Assembly: GCF_000621865.1 (NCBI RefSeq)
Contig: NZ_JHXE01000013.1
Span: 1-64,000, forward strand
Direction: 5' to 3'
DNA length: 64,000 nucleotides
From: Pseudobutyrivibrio sp. MD2005
GTDB lineage: Bacteria; Bacillota; Clostridia; Lachnospirales; Lachnospiraceae
Shown in pieces: positions 34,290 through 43,229 of the stretch. The translations under genes and the position numbers were made by a program. Below the pieces are notes generated by a model. That model was not told where the DNA came from, ran no database searches, and saw nothing but the letters and a program-made list of their open reading frames with translations. Numbering within the stretch: position 1 is the stretch's first letter; every line of letters starts with the position of its first letter.

Positions 34290-35696
34290 ATGATTGGTAA
34301 AAAGATAATGGCGGTATTGCTTGCATCAACTATTATGCTTGGAGGATTTACATTTACAGTTGATGCCAAAGTGAGTACAGAAAGTAAAGTAACAGATGAA
34401 ATGTGCACAGCAGATTATTGGACATCATTAATGGGGGATTCTGAAAATGTGGTTTTGATGAATCAATCTGCTATAGCAAATTACAATCAGCTGGCATTAA
34501 ATACACCTGATTGTAACATGCATGACATTGCACATATGGATTCTGGCTATGATGCCACGGCATTGAAAGAAGCACTTGTTGCCGATGTGATAGAACAGAT
34601 GCCAACCAAGGATACTTATGCTAATGGAGTACAAATTGATCAGTCTGCTTATTACAGCGCAGTGGCTAATTGGGTTCAGAATACAGCATGGGATGGGATG
34701 GCATATCCTAAGTATGCATTGGCAGTGCAGCAAACACAAATAAAGGCAATTCCAACAGTGGACTACATTGGCTACAGTGACACAGACTCAGATGATGAAA
34801 TCATCCTGTCATCAATGCGAGTAAATGAACCATTTTTGGTCAAGCAATGTGCCGTTGTTAATGGCGTAGTTTTCTATTATGGATACTCAAATAATGTTCC
34901 TGGATGGGTGCTTGGAAATGATATCGCTTTTTGTGATACAAAAAATGAATGGCTAAATATGTGGCAGACTGACATAGGGGACAGCAATTTTCTTGTTGTA
35001 ACAGGTGATGAGTTTAGCTTGTCTGAATCTTACTATTCGCCTGCAACATCAAACTTGAAGCTTACAATGGGCACCACACTAAAACTTGTGCCAGAAAACG
35101 ATGTGCCAAGAAATATTGCTATGCGTGGCACTTGGAACAACTATGTTGTCTACGTCCCAACAAGAGATGCAAATGGTAAAATGGTTAGGCAGATTGCGCT
35201 GATTTCTCAGGGCAAGGATGTAAATGTAGGGTATCTGCCATTAACATCAGCAAATGTATTAAAACTTTCTTTCTCATATTTAGGAAATACTTATGGCTGG
35301 GGTGGAATGCTGGATTCTGTTGATTGCTCAGCCTATGTCAGAAATGTTTACAAGTGCTTTGGCTTTGAAATGCCTCGAAACACTTCATGGCAGAAAAAGG
35401 TTCCTGGCACATTTATCGATGTATCAGCCCTTGACGACGCTACTAAAACAGGCACCATCGCTGGTTGCCTCCCAGGCACACCGCTATACTTCCCAGGCCA
35501 CACTATGATTTATCTTGGAACAGTAAATGGCACCTGCTATGTAATCAGCGCCTTAGGTTCTGCTTCTGACAGCACCGGCGCCCTTGATGTAAAGGTTCAG
35601 AACTCCGTATCAATCACTTCTCTCGATGTCCGCCGAAGAAACGGCAACACCTGGCTTACAAGCGTTGACACCATCGTGGTGCCATGGGCGATATAA
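34290..35696 (+). CDS. Secreted NlpC/P60 family cell-wall hydrolase with SH3-like domains
   Basis: The 468-residue protein has a signal peptide (about 1-26, ending VDAK) and an N-terminal region (about 30-150). An SH3-like region (about 160-320) holds FLVKQCAVVNGVVFYYGY and VPGWVLGNDIAF. A C-terminal NlpC/P60 peptidase (about 330-468) has its catalytic Cys in DSVDCSAYV and the His in GHTMIYLG. Such enzymes cut peptide bonds in peptidoglycan stems. An AGGAGGGG ribosome site precedes the ATG, and a strong terminator follows. Its place in the regulon suggests wall remodelling goes with the secretion and sensing functions; that is inference. Confidence 0.88.
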   Translation: MIGKKIMAVLLASTIMLGGFTFTVDAKVSTESKVTDEMCTADYWTSLMGDSENVVLMNQSAIANYNQLALNTPDCNMHDIAHMDSGYDATALKEALVADVIEQMPTKDTYANGVQIDQSAYYSAVANWVQNTAWDGMAYPKYALAVQQTQIKAIPTVDYIGYSDTDSDDEIILSSMRVNEPFLVKQCAVVNGVVFYYGYSNNVPGWVLGNDIAFCDTKNEWLNMWQTDIGDSNFLVVTGDEFSLSESYYSPATSNLKLTMGTTLKLVPENDVPRNIAMRGTWNNYVVYVPTRDANGKMVRQIALISQGKDVNVGYLPLTSANVLKLSFSYLGNTYGWGGMLDSVDCSAYVRNVYKCFGFEMPRNTSWQKKVPGTFIDVSALDDATKTGTIAGCLPGTPLYFPGHTMIYLGTVNGTCYVISALGSASDSTGALDVKVQNSVSITSLDVRRRNGNTWLTSVDTIVVPWAI

Positions 35697-35722
35697 GTCT
35701 CAAAGAACGCAAGAATAGCAAA

Positions 35723-35758
35723 AAGCCAACCTCACTGAAACGGAGGTTGGCTTTTTTT
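35723..35758 (+). terminator. Rho-independent terminator
   Basis: An 11-bp stem (AAGCCAACCTC with GAGGTTGGCTT) and a 9-base loop followed by a T-run end the PRPP synthetase/NlpC unit, just before operator site H. Confidence 0.92.
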
Positions 35759-35761
35759 AAA

Positions 35762-35811
35762 TCTAAAAAAACTGTGAAGTTTGAGGTTCCCGCTATCAAA
35801 ATCGTTATACT
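35762..35811 (+). promoter_or_regulatory. Site H: operator and promoter of the MacAB-like exporter unit
   Basis: TGTGA at 35773-35777 has a degenerate copy (TCTAA) 11 bp upstream at 35762. TATACT lies at 35806-35811, 28 bases after TGTGA, the same spacing as sites A, B and F. Only one half is strong. The -10 position rules out any ATPase start before about 35818. Confidence 0.55.
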
Positions 35812-35843
35812 TAAATAAAAAGTGTATGCGGGGAGGGAACATA

Positions 35844-36548
35844 TTGGGGACTCTAATTAGTTTCGAAAATGTGGGCAAAATTTACCGCACTGGTGATATT
35901 GAGTATGAAGCCCTGCACGATGTGAATTTAACAATCGACGAAGGGGAAATGGTTGTTATTTTGGGGCCATCTGGAGCAGGAAAAAGTACGCTGCTTAATA
36001 TGCTAGGTGGGTTGGATGCTGCCACATCAGGAAAAATCATGTTTGGTGAAAAAGAGGTGACCGCACTTAACGATAAACAGCTAGGTGTTTTTCGTGCGCA
36101 AGATGTGGGAATCATTTTTCAGTTTTACAATTTAATACCAACTTTAAATGCTCTTGAAAATGTAGCACTTATTAGTGAGCTTGGAATAGAAATCATGGAT
36201 CCAAAGGAGGCTTTGGGCTTGGTTGGGCTTGGAGATAAATGGAAGAACTTCCCATCTCAGATGTCCGGTGGACAGCAACAAAGAGTTTCAATTGCTAGAG
36301 CGTTAGCCAAAAAGCCAAGACTACTTTTGTGCGATGAACCGACCGGTGCCCTTGATACCAACACAGGTAAAGAGGTCATTAATTTGCTGCAGAAACAAAG
36401 TAAAGAGGAACATCGAACAGTTGTAATAGTAACCCATAACGATTTGTTTGCTGAACTGGCTGACAAGATTATAAACGTAAAAAATGGAACGGTTCATAGT
36501 GTAGTTATTAACGAGAATCCGAAAACTGTAGATGAGGTGGAGTGGTAA
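35844..36548 (+). CDS. ABC transporter ATP-binding protein (MacB/LolD type)
   Basis: From a TTG start at 35844, behind GGGGAGGGAA, the product is 234 residues. A longer reading from 35781 would begin upstream of the -10 box and so is rejected. It has the Walker A GPSGAGKST, signature MSGGQQQR, and Walker B LLLCDEPTGALD, plus the MacB/LolD-type GLGDKWKNFP helix region. It should power the permease at 38009 together with the adaptor at 36550. Such three-part exporters in Gram-positives move peptides or give resistance to antimicrobial peptides. The stop is next to the adaptor start. Confidence 0.9.
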   Translation: MGTLISFENVGKIYRTGDIEYEALHDVNLTIDEGEMVVILGPSGAGKSTLLNMLGGLDAATSGKIMFGEKEVTALNDKQLGVFRAQDVGIIFQFYNLIPTLNALENVALISELGIEIMDPKEALGLVGLGDKWKNFPSQMSGGQQQRVSIARALAKKPRLLLCDEPTGALDTNTGKEVINLLQKQSKEEHRTVVIVTHNDLFAELADKIINVKNGTVHSVVINENPKTVDEVEW

Positions 36549-36549
36549 T

Positions 36550-37998
36550 ATGGATAAAATCAAAGATCTTTTCAAGAAAAAGAAAAAAGTTATTATTTCC
36601 GCATTTGTAGTTCTTTTATGCGTAGTTGGTGCTATTGTATACGCTTTAATCCCAGAGACAATTGCCGTAGAAAAAGTTGCTAAAGGCAATGTGCAGGCTT
36701 ATGTTTCAGAGGTTGGTAATATTTCGGCAGACGATGCCATAACAATATATTCGCCAGTTTCAGGCAAGGTTTCAGACGTAAAGTTCAAAAATTATGAAAA
36801 CGTAGCCGCTGGAGATGTTTTGGCAACCTATGATTTGACCACATTCCAGGAAGGTGTGCAGGCAGCTTCTGCAAATAAAAAATACTATCAGGATGGCTAT
36901 AATGCAGCAGTTTCCAAAAATAATGAATATAAAGATATGCTAAATGTAGCTCAGGTTGAAGGCGAAGCTAATAAGCAAATCTATGCCGGATTACTTGAGT
37001 CAAGAGATGAACTTGATATAACAAAGGAAGCAAGAGCACAGGAGATTCAATATCAAATCAATAAACTTGAGGCTCAGCTTGCAACTTTATCAGCTGATTT
37101 ATCATCTGCTCAAAGTGAACTTAGCTCAGCAGAAGGAGACGATAGAGATGATGCTCAAAGTAGAGTGGATTCTATCTATCATCAAATTGAATCTAACCGA
37201 AAAGCAATCATGAGCATTGACACACGAAGCATGACTATTGAAGAATACACAGTTTACCTTGAGGTATTAAGACACCTTGATTTAATCGACAGATTCTGGT
37301 CTCAAAATATACAAAACGAATCTATTGCTAAGCAGGCAATCGTTAGTGATTCCCAGATAGCTCAGTATTCAGATTCTATCGAACTTGCAAAGATTCAGGA
37401 AACACAGGCTAATCGTGATCTTGAACTTGCTGAACAGGGATTATTATCTTCATGCGGTGGTACTATCGTTCAAAGATTAGTAGATCCAGGTTCTACAGTT
37501 ACTGCCGGAACACCACTTTTTGTTATTCAGCCAGATTCTGGTTACAAGGTAAAGGTTATGATTTCCAGATTTGATATAGGAAGCGTAGCTGTTGGTCAGA
37601 AGGCAGAGGTTATAATTGGTGGTACAACTTACAATGGTGTAGTAAGTGGCATTTCTCCAGTGGCTGAGACAGATTCTTCCAACAAGCCTAAGGTAAAAGT
37701 ATTTGTAAACATCGAAGATAGCGAAGCAAAGCCTACTATAGGATTAGAGGCAGATGTTAAGATCTTTACAGATGAAAAGAAGGATGTTTTGACAGTAAGT
37801 GATACGGCTGTTTATACAGACGATCAGGGAAGCTATGTATATGTTTTAGAGGATGATGTAATCACACGAAAGGACATCACACGTGGAGTATCTGGTGGTG
37901 GCAAAGTTGAGATTGTTGACGGATTAAGCGAAAATCAGCAGGTTATCACAGTACCTGTAGCAGAGGACGAAGTAGGAAGCAAACGTGTAGCAGAATAG
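36550..37998 (+). CDS. Periplasmic-adaptor-like (HlyD/MacA) membrane fusion protein
   Basis: The start at 36550 is chosen because GAGGTGGAG lies about 8 bases upstream; an earlier in-frame ATG at 36532 lacks one. The 482-residue protein has a membrane anchor (about 15-38), a first biotinyl-lipoyl-like half (GKVSDVKFKNYENVAAGDVL), a long helical hairpin (about 100-290, with QLATLSADLSSAQSEL) and a second lipoyl half (GGTIVQRLVDPGSTVTAGTP). C-terminal barrel domains follow. It is an adaptor of the MacA type and couples to the ATPase before it and the permease after it. Confidence 0.9.
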   Translation: MDKIKDLFKKKKKVIISAFVVLLCVVGAIVYALIPETIAVEKVAKGNVQAYVSEVGNISADDAITIYSPVSGKVSDVKFKNYENVAAGDVLATYDLTTFQEGVQAASANKKYYQDGYNAAVSKNNEYKDMLNVAQVEGEANKQIYAGLLESRDELDITKEARAQEIQYQINKLEAQLATLSADLSSAQSELSSAEGDDRDDAQSRVDSIYHQIESNRKAIMSIDTRSMTIEEYTVYLEVLRHLDLIDRFWSQNIQNESIAKQAIVSDSQIAQYSDSIELAKIQETQANRDLELAEQGLLSSCGGTIVQRLVDPGSTVTAGTPLFVIQPDSGYKVKVMISRFDIGSVAVGQKAEVIIGGTTYNGVVSGISPVAETDSSNKPKVKVFVNIEDSEAKPTIGLEADVKIFTDEKKDVLTVSDTAVYTDDQGSYVYVLEDDVITRKDITRGVSGGGKVEIVDGLSENQQVITVPVAEDEVGSKRVAE

Positions 37999-38008
37999 AG
38001 GAGAAGTT

Positions 38009-40333
38009 ATGCTTTTAAGAAAGGTATTAAGAGACCTCAAACGCAATGGGGTGCAGTTTTTATCTATCTTCATAATGACCTTTTTTGCCATGCTGATGTC
38101 TGCTGGATTTGATACCGAATATGCTGAGTTTGGTGTTATGGGAAGCCGGTACCTTGAGGAGACCAACTATAAGGACCTTGAGGTGGAAGGCGATGAGTTT
38201 GATAATACTCAAATTTCCGCATTGGAAGGAATGGAAGAGATAAAGAGTGTTAATGGCTTAATCCACACAACCGGCAAGACTACACTTGATCAGGAACGTT
38301 TGCTTGCCATTTGCTATATTAATGGCAATGACGTATCAAAAATGAAGGTGATTTCCGGTGAAGCATATACTCCTGGAGCAAAAGGTGCCTGGATTGAGGA
38401 ACGTTTTGCTACACCAATGGGCCTGAAGGTTGGAGATGTAATTAATATCAATACAGAGGGAGTAAATTTTAAGGAAGAAATCAAGGGCATAGTTTATTAT
38501 CCAGAATATCTATACTACGTACCAAACGAAACATATCCTGAGCCTAATTATGGAACCCACGGATTTGTAGTAATGGATATAAGCGAAGCTCCATATAAAG
38601 AGATAAAGTACGATCAGCTAATCATGGATTTGAAAGAAGTTGAAGGCCAATCTCTTACTCTCACTGATAAAGAACGTGATTACATGCTTTATATGAAGGA
38701 GAAGGTTGCTGAAAAGCTTGATAACAAGAAGGTAGTAGTTAAAACTAAAGTAGAGGATGATATCTATGATGAGTTTGCAGGAAGCATTGATTCAATGACT
38801 GCATTAGGAACTATATTTACAGTACTATTCCTATTGACAGCTGCTTTGGGTATCATCACCACAATGACTCGTATCACCAGCAATCAAAGAGGGCAGATAG
38901 GAACCATGAAAGCCCTTGGATTTTCTGATGTAGCAATAACAACCCATTATCTGTCTTATTCTGCAATAGTTACACTAATTGCATCGATACTTGGAACGAT
39001 TGTTGGAGAGTACACGCTTGGTGCATTTCTTATAGACATCGATATTTACTATTATCAGAATCCATATTACGATCCGCTGTTAACACAGAAGAGCTATATA
39101 ATGCCTGTAATTGCAATATTGATTGGAGCTGTCACGACCTTTATCTGTACAAGAAAGACATTGGCCGAGAAAGCTGCAGATATCCTTAGACCTGAACCTC
39201 CTAAGAATAATTCAATGGGCATATTAGAGCGAAGTAAGACATGGGAAAAGCTTGCTTTTGGCTCACGTTGGAATATCAGAGATGTTGTAAATAATAGGCT
39301 TAGAACAGTGATGAGTATAATGGGCATAGCTGTTACTTCGATGCTGATATTTACAGCAGTTGGATTCTATGAAATGCTTGATGGCCAAGCTGGATGGGTA
39401 TTCACAGACCTTCTGAATACTAATTACAAAATTGTATTTAATAGCGATGCTGATTATGGAACAGTTCTGGATTATTCCAAACAGTATGATGGTCAAATGG
39501 TACAATCCATTGACGTTACCGCTTATTCAGACAAAGGTCATAGAGTTCGTCCACTGAGTATAGTCGATGAGGGAAATATTTATCGTTTTCAGGATGAGAA
39601 TATAGAATTCTTTGAATTGCCTGATGAGGGACTAGTTCTCACAAGTAGACTAAGGGAGACATTCCATGTTGAGGTGGGCGATGAACTGAGATGGCATATG
39701 CCTGGAGACGACAAAGAGTATAAGGCTAAAATAGTAAAATTTTGCAAGCTGGGTACTGAACAAGGCCTTATCATGAGCAGAAAAGCTTGGGAAAATATAG
39801 AAGGAGATTTCCAGCCTAATATAATTTATACCAACAAAACTGTTCCATCAAAGCTTAAGGATAAAGATGGAATTATTGCTATAAATGATAAAGATATGCT
39901 TATAAGGGCTGCAGAAGCGACTGTCGAATCTGGTTATACGATTTCTATTATTTTAATAGTAATTGGTGTAGCAATGGGAACCGTGGTGCTTTATAATTTA
40001 GGTGAGCTTTCTTATATTGAAAAAATAAGAGAGATTGCCACAATGAAGGTACTAGGATTTCAATCATTCAATATAAAAATGATTCTATTGCAGCAGAACT
40101 TAACGGTAACAGCGTTAGGCGCACTTATTGGAGTGCCGGCAGGCAAGCTTATCCTTATGGAATTAATCGATCTATATTTATTGGATGATATAGATGTAAT
40201 TATGGAACTGTCTGCAGTGCCGTATGTTGTAGCAGTTATTGGAACGTTCTTTGTTTCAATGATGATTAACTTATTTGTAATTTCTAAGGTAAATGAAATA
40301 TCTATGGTTGAAGCATTAAAGGGTGTTGAGTAA
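38009..40333 (+). CDS. ABC transporter permease (MacB/FtsX family)
   Basis: The 774-residue protein has an N-terminal membrane helix (about 15-35) and an extracytoplasmic MacB-like domain (about 45-245). Three membrane helices with FtsX features (about 265-390; ITSNQRGQIGTMKALG) follow, then a second half with a helix near 425-450, another outer domain and three more helices (about 650-770; KIREIATMKVLGF). This double-FtsX form is usual in Gram-positive peptide exporters of the MacB/BceB-like group. It is 10 bases after the adaptor. A small hairpin overlaps its stop. Confidence 0.9.
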   Translation: MLLRKVLRDLKRNGVQFLSIFIMTFFAMLMSAGFDTEYAEFGVMGSRYLEETNYKDLEVEGDEFDNTQISALEGMEEIKSVNGLIHTTGKTTLDQERLLAICYINGNDVSKMKVISGEAYTPGAKGAWIEERFATPMGLKVGDVININTEGVNFKEEIKGIVYYPEYLYYVPNETYPEPNYGTHGFVVMDISEAPYKEIKYDQLIMDLKEVEGQSLTLTDKERDYMLYMKEKVAEKLDNKKVVVKTKVEDDIYDEFAGSIDSMTALGTIFTVLFLLTAALGIITTMTRITSNQRGQIGTMKALGFSDVAITTHYLSYSAIVTLIASILGTIVGEYTLGAFLIDIDIYYYQNPYYDPLLTQKSYIMPVIAILIGAVTTFICTRKTLAEKAADILRPEPPKNNSMGILERSKTWEKLAFGSRWNIRDVVNNRLRTVMSIMGIAVTSMLIFTAVGFYEMLDGQAGWVFTDLLNTNYKIVFNSDADYGTVLDYSKQYDGQMVQSIDVTAYSDKGHRVRPLSIVDEGNIYRFQDENIEFFELPDEGLVLTSRLRETFHVEVGDELRWHMPGDDKEYKAKIVKFCKLGTEQGLIMSRKAWENIEGDFQPNIIYTNKTVPSKLKDKDGIIAINDKDMLIRAAEATVESGYTISIILIVIGVAMGTVVLYNLGELSYIEKIREIATMKVLGFQSFNIKMILLQQNLTVTALGALIGVPAGKLILMELIDLYLLDDIDVIMELSAVPYVVAVIGTFFVSMMINLFVISKVNEISMVEALKGVE

Positions 40334-40354
40334 CAACACCCTTGATGTTGTTTT
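40321..40354 (+). terminator. Weak hairpin overlapping the permease stop codon
   Basis: GGGTGTTG (40321-40328) pairs with CAACACCC (40334-40341) around the TAA stop. A competing CAACA/TGTTG pairing precedes TTTTT at 40350-40354. It may cause partial termination before the lipoprotein gene. Confidence 0.4.
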
Positions 40355-40376
40355 TACACAAGAAGGGGGATAATCA

Positions 40377-41108
40377 ATGAAAAGAAAATTTTTAGGCTTA
40401 TTTTTAGCAGGAGTGATGATGGCTTCAGTGGTAGGTTGTGGTAACGATAAAGCTGAATCGGATTCTTCTAATGAAGCGACTACTGAAACAGCAGCTGAAG
40501 TAGAAAATCAGAAGGCGGATAAAGCAGAGGCTGAAGACACCACTGAGGAGGCAGCTGTACCTACTGAAACATCAATAGAATTTATAAAAGAAATCTCAGA
40601 AGAATCGGCGCCAGATATTGATATTGAAGGCTGTGATACATTCACTCAGATTGTGGATAAAAAGCTTGAACCAGGAATGGGATACACAAATATCGATTTT
40701 GGCGACACAAATGTTTTAATGGTCTGCAGTGGCACTTATGACAACATGGATGGAAATATGGCAGCTATTGATGCCACAATGTATATCTATAAGGGTGATG
40801 AAATCCAGGTGCTTGGAAAGGTATGTTCAGGCGGAACAGCTTATCCACTTTCTACTGATGGCACATATCTATACACAGGTTCTAATCACTGGGTATGTAA
40901 ATATGCAGTTACAGAAGATGGTGTGAAGATTCTTGAGAAAGCATCTGTGGAATACACTACAGACGGTGCAGAAAACTATTTCTATGAATCAGAGGATGAG
41001 GGAGATAATAGCAACTATGATTCAGCAGGAGCAGAGAAAAAACTTAATGATTTATATGATGAAATGTTTGCTTCTGATGTGATTAATTTTGACACAATCG
41101 TAGAATAA
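40377..41108 (+). CDS. Predicted lipoprotein of unknown function
   Basis: The 243-residue protein has a type II signal peptide ending in the lipobox SVVGC (Cys near residue 21). An acidic low-complexity linker (about 25-65, rich in Glu, Ala, Thr and Lys) and a compact domain of about 170 residues follow. The domain includes SGTYDNMDGNMAAIDATMYIYKG, split here as SGTYDNMDG and MYIYKG. I do not recognise the domain. It follows the permease by 43 bases and may work with that exporter or as a sensor partner for the phosphatase encoded next. An AGAAGGGGG ribosome site precedes the ATG. Confidence 0.75.
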   Translation: MKRKFLGLFLAGVMMASVVGCGNDKAESDSSNEATTETAAEVENQKADKAEAEDTTEEAAVPTETSIEFIKEISEESAPDIDIEGCDTFTQIVDKKLEPGMGYTNIDFGDTNVLMVCSGTYDNMDGNMAAIDATMYIYKGDEIQVLGKVCSGGTAYPLSTDGTYLYTGSNHWVCKYAVTEDGVKILEKASVEYTTDGAENYFYESEDEGDNSNYDSAGAEKKLNDLYDEMFASDVINFDTIVE

Positions 41109-41135
41109 TAGATTGTTAAAGTTGTAAAAGCAGTT

Positions 41136-42728
41136 ATGAAATCTAGTAATAAGAAAAAGAAAAATTGGGGAATCAACAGAAAGGCACTATTATCAATTAT
41201 CGTATTTACGTTATTGATGAATGTAATCATGTGCATAAGTGGTTCCCTGATTTTTGATAAGGCGATTCAAAAAATATATAACGAGCGCGGATATGTGGTA
41301 GCCAATATAATCATGGACGAGATCGACCACGATAAAATCGCAGAATATACATCTACCTGGCAGGCTGACGATTACTATTATGAAATGGTTGATTATCTAA
41401 AGGGGATACAGGCCCATTCCAATGCTGCTTATATCTATATAGGGGTTCCTTACGAAGATAAGACAATTAAATATGTTTATGATTCGGGAAGTAATATAGG
41501 ATTTGTAGATCCAATTGCGGCGCCTTTTGATGAAATTTGGCAGGCATATCAGGAGGGTGTACAGCCAAAAAGCTATTTGGTTAGACATTCCCAGTACGGC
41601 TATTTAACTTCTAGCTGTCTTCCTGTAAAGGATAGCTCTGGGAAAGTGGTAGCTTTACTTTTTGTTGATACCAATATGGAAGTCATTCGTACCACTTTGA
41701 ATAGATTTGCTTTGAACATAAGCATCATTTCATTCATTGTCTTGGGCATATATTGCATTATTAGTTGGCGCGCTATGCGTACGAGTATTATCAAGCCTCT
41801 TATGATTATTAAAAATAATCTGAGACTGTTTTCGATAGATACATCATACAAGGATGATACATTGGAAAATATCAATACAAATGATGAGCTTGAGGAGCTT
41901 GCCCAATCTGTTAGCAATATGGAAAAAGATATCGTTGAATATATTGACGATATAAAGCGAATCACTGCTGAAAAAGAGAGAATTGGTGTGGAGTTAAACA
42001 TCGCATCACGCATTCAGGAATCTATGCTTCCAAATGTTTTTCCACCATTTCCTGGCAGGAATGAGTTTGAGATATTTGCAACAATGACTCCGGCCAAAGA
42101 AGTAGGTGGAGATTTCTATGATTTCTTCTTCATAGACGATAATCATCTCGCCCTTGTAATGGCTGATGTTTCAGGAAAAGGTATTCCGGCTGCCATATTT
42201 ATGGCTATCACCAAAACACTCATAAAAAATAGAGCGTTAACAGGTAAGAATCTATCTACCTCAGAAATACTATATGATATCAACAGGCTTTTGTGTGAAG
42301 ATAATGATGCTGTGTTATTTGTCACAATATGGTGTGCAATCATCGATTTAACAACAGGTAAAGGAATTGCATCAAATGCAGGCCATGAATATCCTGCAAT
42401 ATGTAGAAAGGGCGGAGAGTTTAAGCTTGAGAAGTACAAGCATTCACCAGCTGTTGCCACAATAGATGGAATCAAATTCGAAGAACATGAATTTGAACTA
42501 AATCCAGGCGATACACTTTTTGTTTATACAGATGGCGTGGCTGAAGCTACAAGCCTTTGGGATGAGCTTTATGGTCCAGAGAGAATGCTAAAAGCTTTAA
42601 ATGTCGCCCCAGAAGCTTCACCGGAAATCCTTCTTAAAAATGTGAAGGAGAGCATAGATGATTTTGTCGGCAAAGCATCACAGTTTGACGATATTACAAT
42701 GCTTGGATTTAGATATCTTGGAAAATAG
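41136..42728 (+). CDS. Membrane-bound PP2C-type phosphatase (RsbU/SpoIIE family) with HAMP domain
   Basis: The 530-residue protein has a membrane helix near 15-35, an extracytoplasmic sensor (about 36-185), a second helix near 188-208, a HAMP linker (about 210-265) and a C-terminal PP2C/SpoIIE domain (about 290-530). The metal-binding motifs are intact: EVGGDFYDFF, MADVSGKG, YTDGVAEA and SQFDDITML. Such phosphatases activate a STAS protein by removing phosphate, here most likely the product of 30842. The ribosome site is weak, which suggests modest expression. It is followed after 9 bases by the unknown protein and regulator genes. Confidence 0.9.
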   Translation: MKSSNKKKKNWGINRKALLSIIVFTLLMNVIMCISGSLIFDKAIQKIYNERGYVVANIIMDEIDHDKIAEYTSTWQADDYYYEMVDYLKGIQAHSNAAYIYIGVPYEDKTIKYVYDSGSNIGFVDPIAAPFDEIWQAYQEGVQPKSYLVRHSQYGYLTSSCLPVKDSSGKVVALLFVDTNMEVIRTTLNRFALNISIISFIVLGIYCIISWRAMRTSIIKPLMIIKNNLRLFSIDTSYKDDTLENINTNDELEELAQSVSNMEKDIVEYIDDIKRITAEKERIGVELNIASRIQESMLPNVFPPFPGRNEFEIFATMTPAKEVGGDFYDFFFIDDNHLALVMADVSGKGIPAAIFMAITKTLIKNRALTGKNLSTSEILYDINRLLCEDNDAVLFVTIWCAIIDLTTGKGIASNAGHEYPAICRKGGEFKLEKYKHSPAVATIDGIKFEEHEFELNPGDTLFVYTDGVAEATSLWDELYGPERMLKALNVAPEASPEILLKNVKESIDDFVGKASQFDDITMLGFRYLGK

Positions 42729-42737
42729 GAGAAAAAT

Positions 42738-43229
42738 ATGATTGATGTTAAATTGTACGAGGCTCTGATTAATTTTGAAGATAGCGAGGAGGCTCAGGAC
42801 TATTACTATCAGTCCATGGATAAGCTTACAGGCAAATATGCAAAAGATGGTCATGAAGAAACTCTCAGAGAAAAGATTCTAAGGGTGTATGCCACCCTAT
42901 TTTGTGAGGATACAGCAATGGAAAATGCTCCATATGCCAGTGTTGATGATGTGGCTGACACAGCTGATAGGCTCTACATTGGAAGTGTTGGGTATGATTC
43001 TGAACACTGGTATAGAATGAAGCACCATTTTCCTGTCATAGACGAGGATAATTATGATAGATTTGCTGCACTTGTAATTGTAGATCTTAACTGCGGAATG
43101 CTTCATGACATGGCTGTAAATGAAAGTAAGACGCTTGTTGTGGGCGAGGCATCACCTCTTAATATGACAAGCGAACAACGCAAAAATCAGAAAACATCTT
43201 CCATAAGTTTGGCGGGAGGTGATATCTGA
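42738..43229 (+). CDS. Hypothetical protein, 163 residues, upstream of the response regulator
   Basis: I do not recognise this family. The product is soluble and acidic, mostly helical at the N-terminus (IDVKLYEALINFEDSEEAQD) with a conserved-looking SEHWYRMKHHFPV stretch near residues 95-107. It lies 9 bases after the phosphatase gene, and its TGA overlaps the ATG of the regulator gene (ATGA), so it is translationally coupled to the regulator. A role as partner of the phosphatase or regulator is plausible but not shown. Confidence 0.75.
   Translation: MIDVKLYEALINFEDSEEAQDYYYQSMDKLTGKYAKDGHEETLREKILRVYATLFCEDTAMENAPYASVDDVADTADRLYIGSVGYDSEHWYRMKHHFPVIDEDNYDRFAALVIVDLNCGMLHDMAVNESKTLVVGEASPLNMTSEQRKNQKTSSISLAGGDI

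Noticed and set aside
3560-35777. The 11-bp repeats as PhoB/PhoP phosphate boxes
   Set aside because: The spacing fits, but no phosphate uptake gene is in the region and the half-site is TGTGA rather than the usual TTAACA or CTGTCA; a local regulator is the simpler idea.
35781-35843. Longer N-terminus for the ABC ATPase from TTG at 35781
   Set aside because: The predicted -10 box at 35806-35811 lies inside it and the extra residues do not match ABC proteins; the TTG at 35844 has the ribosome site.
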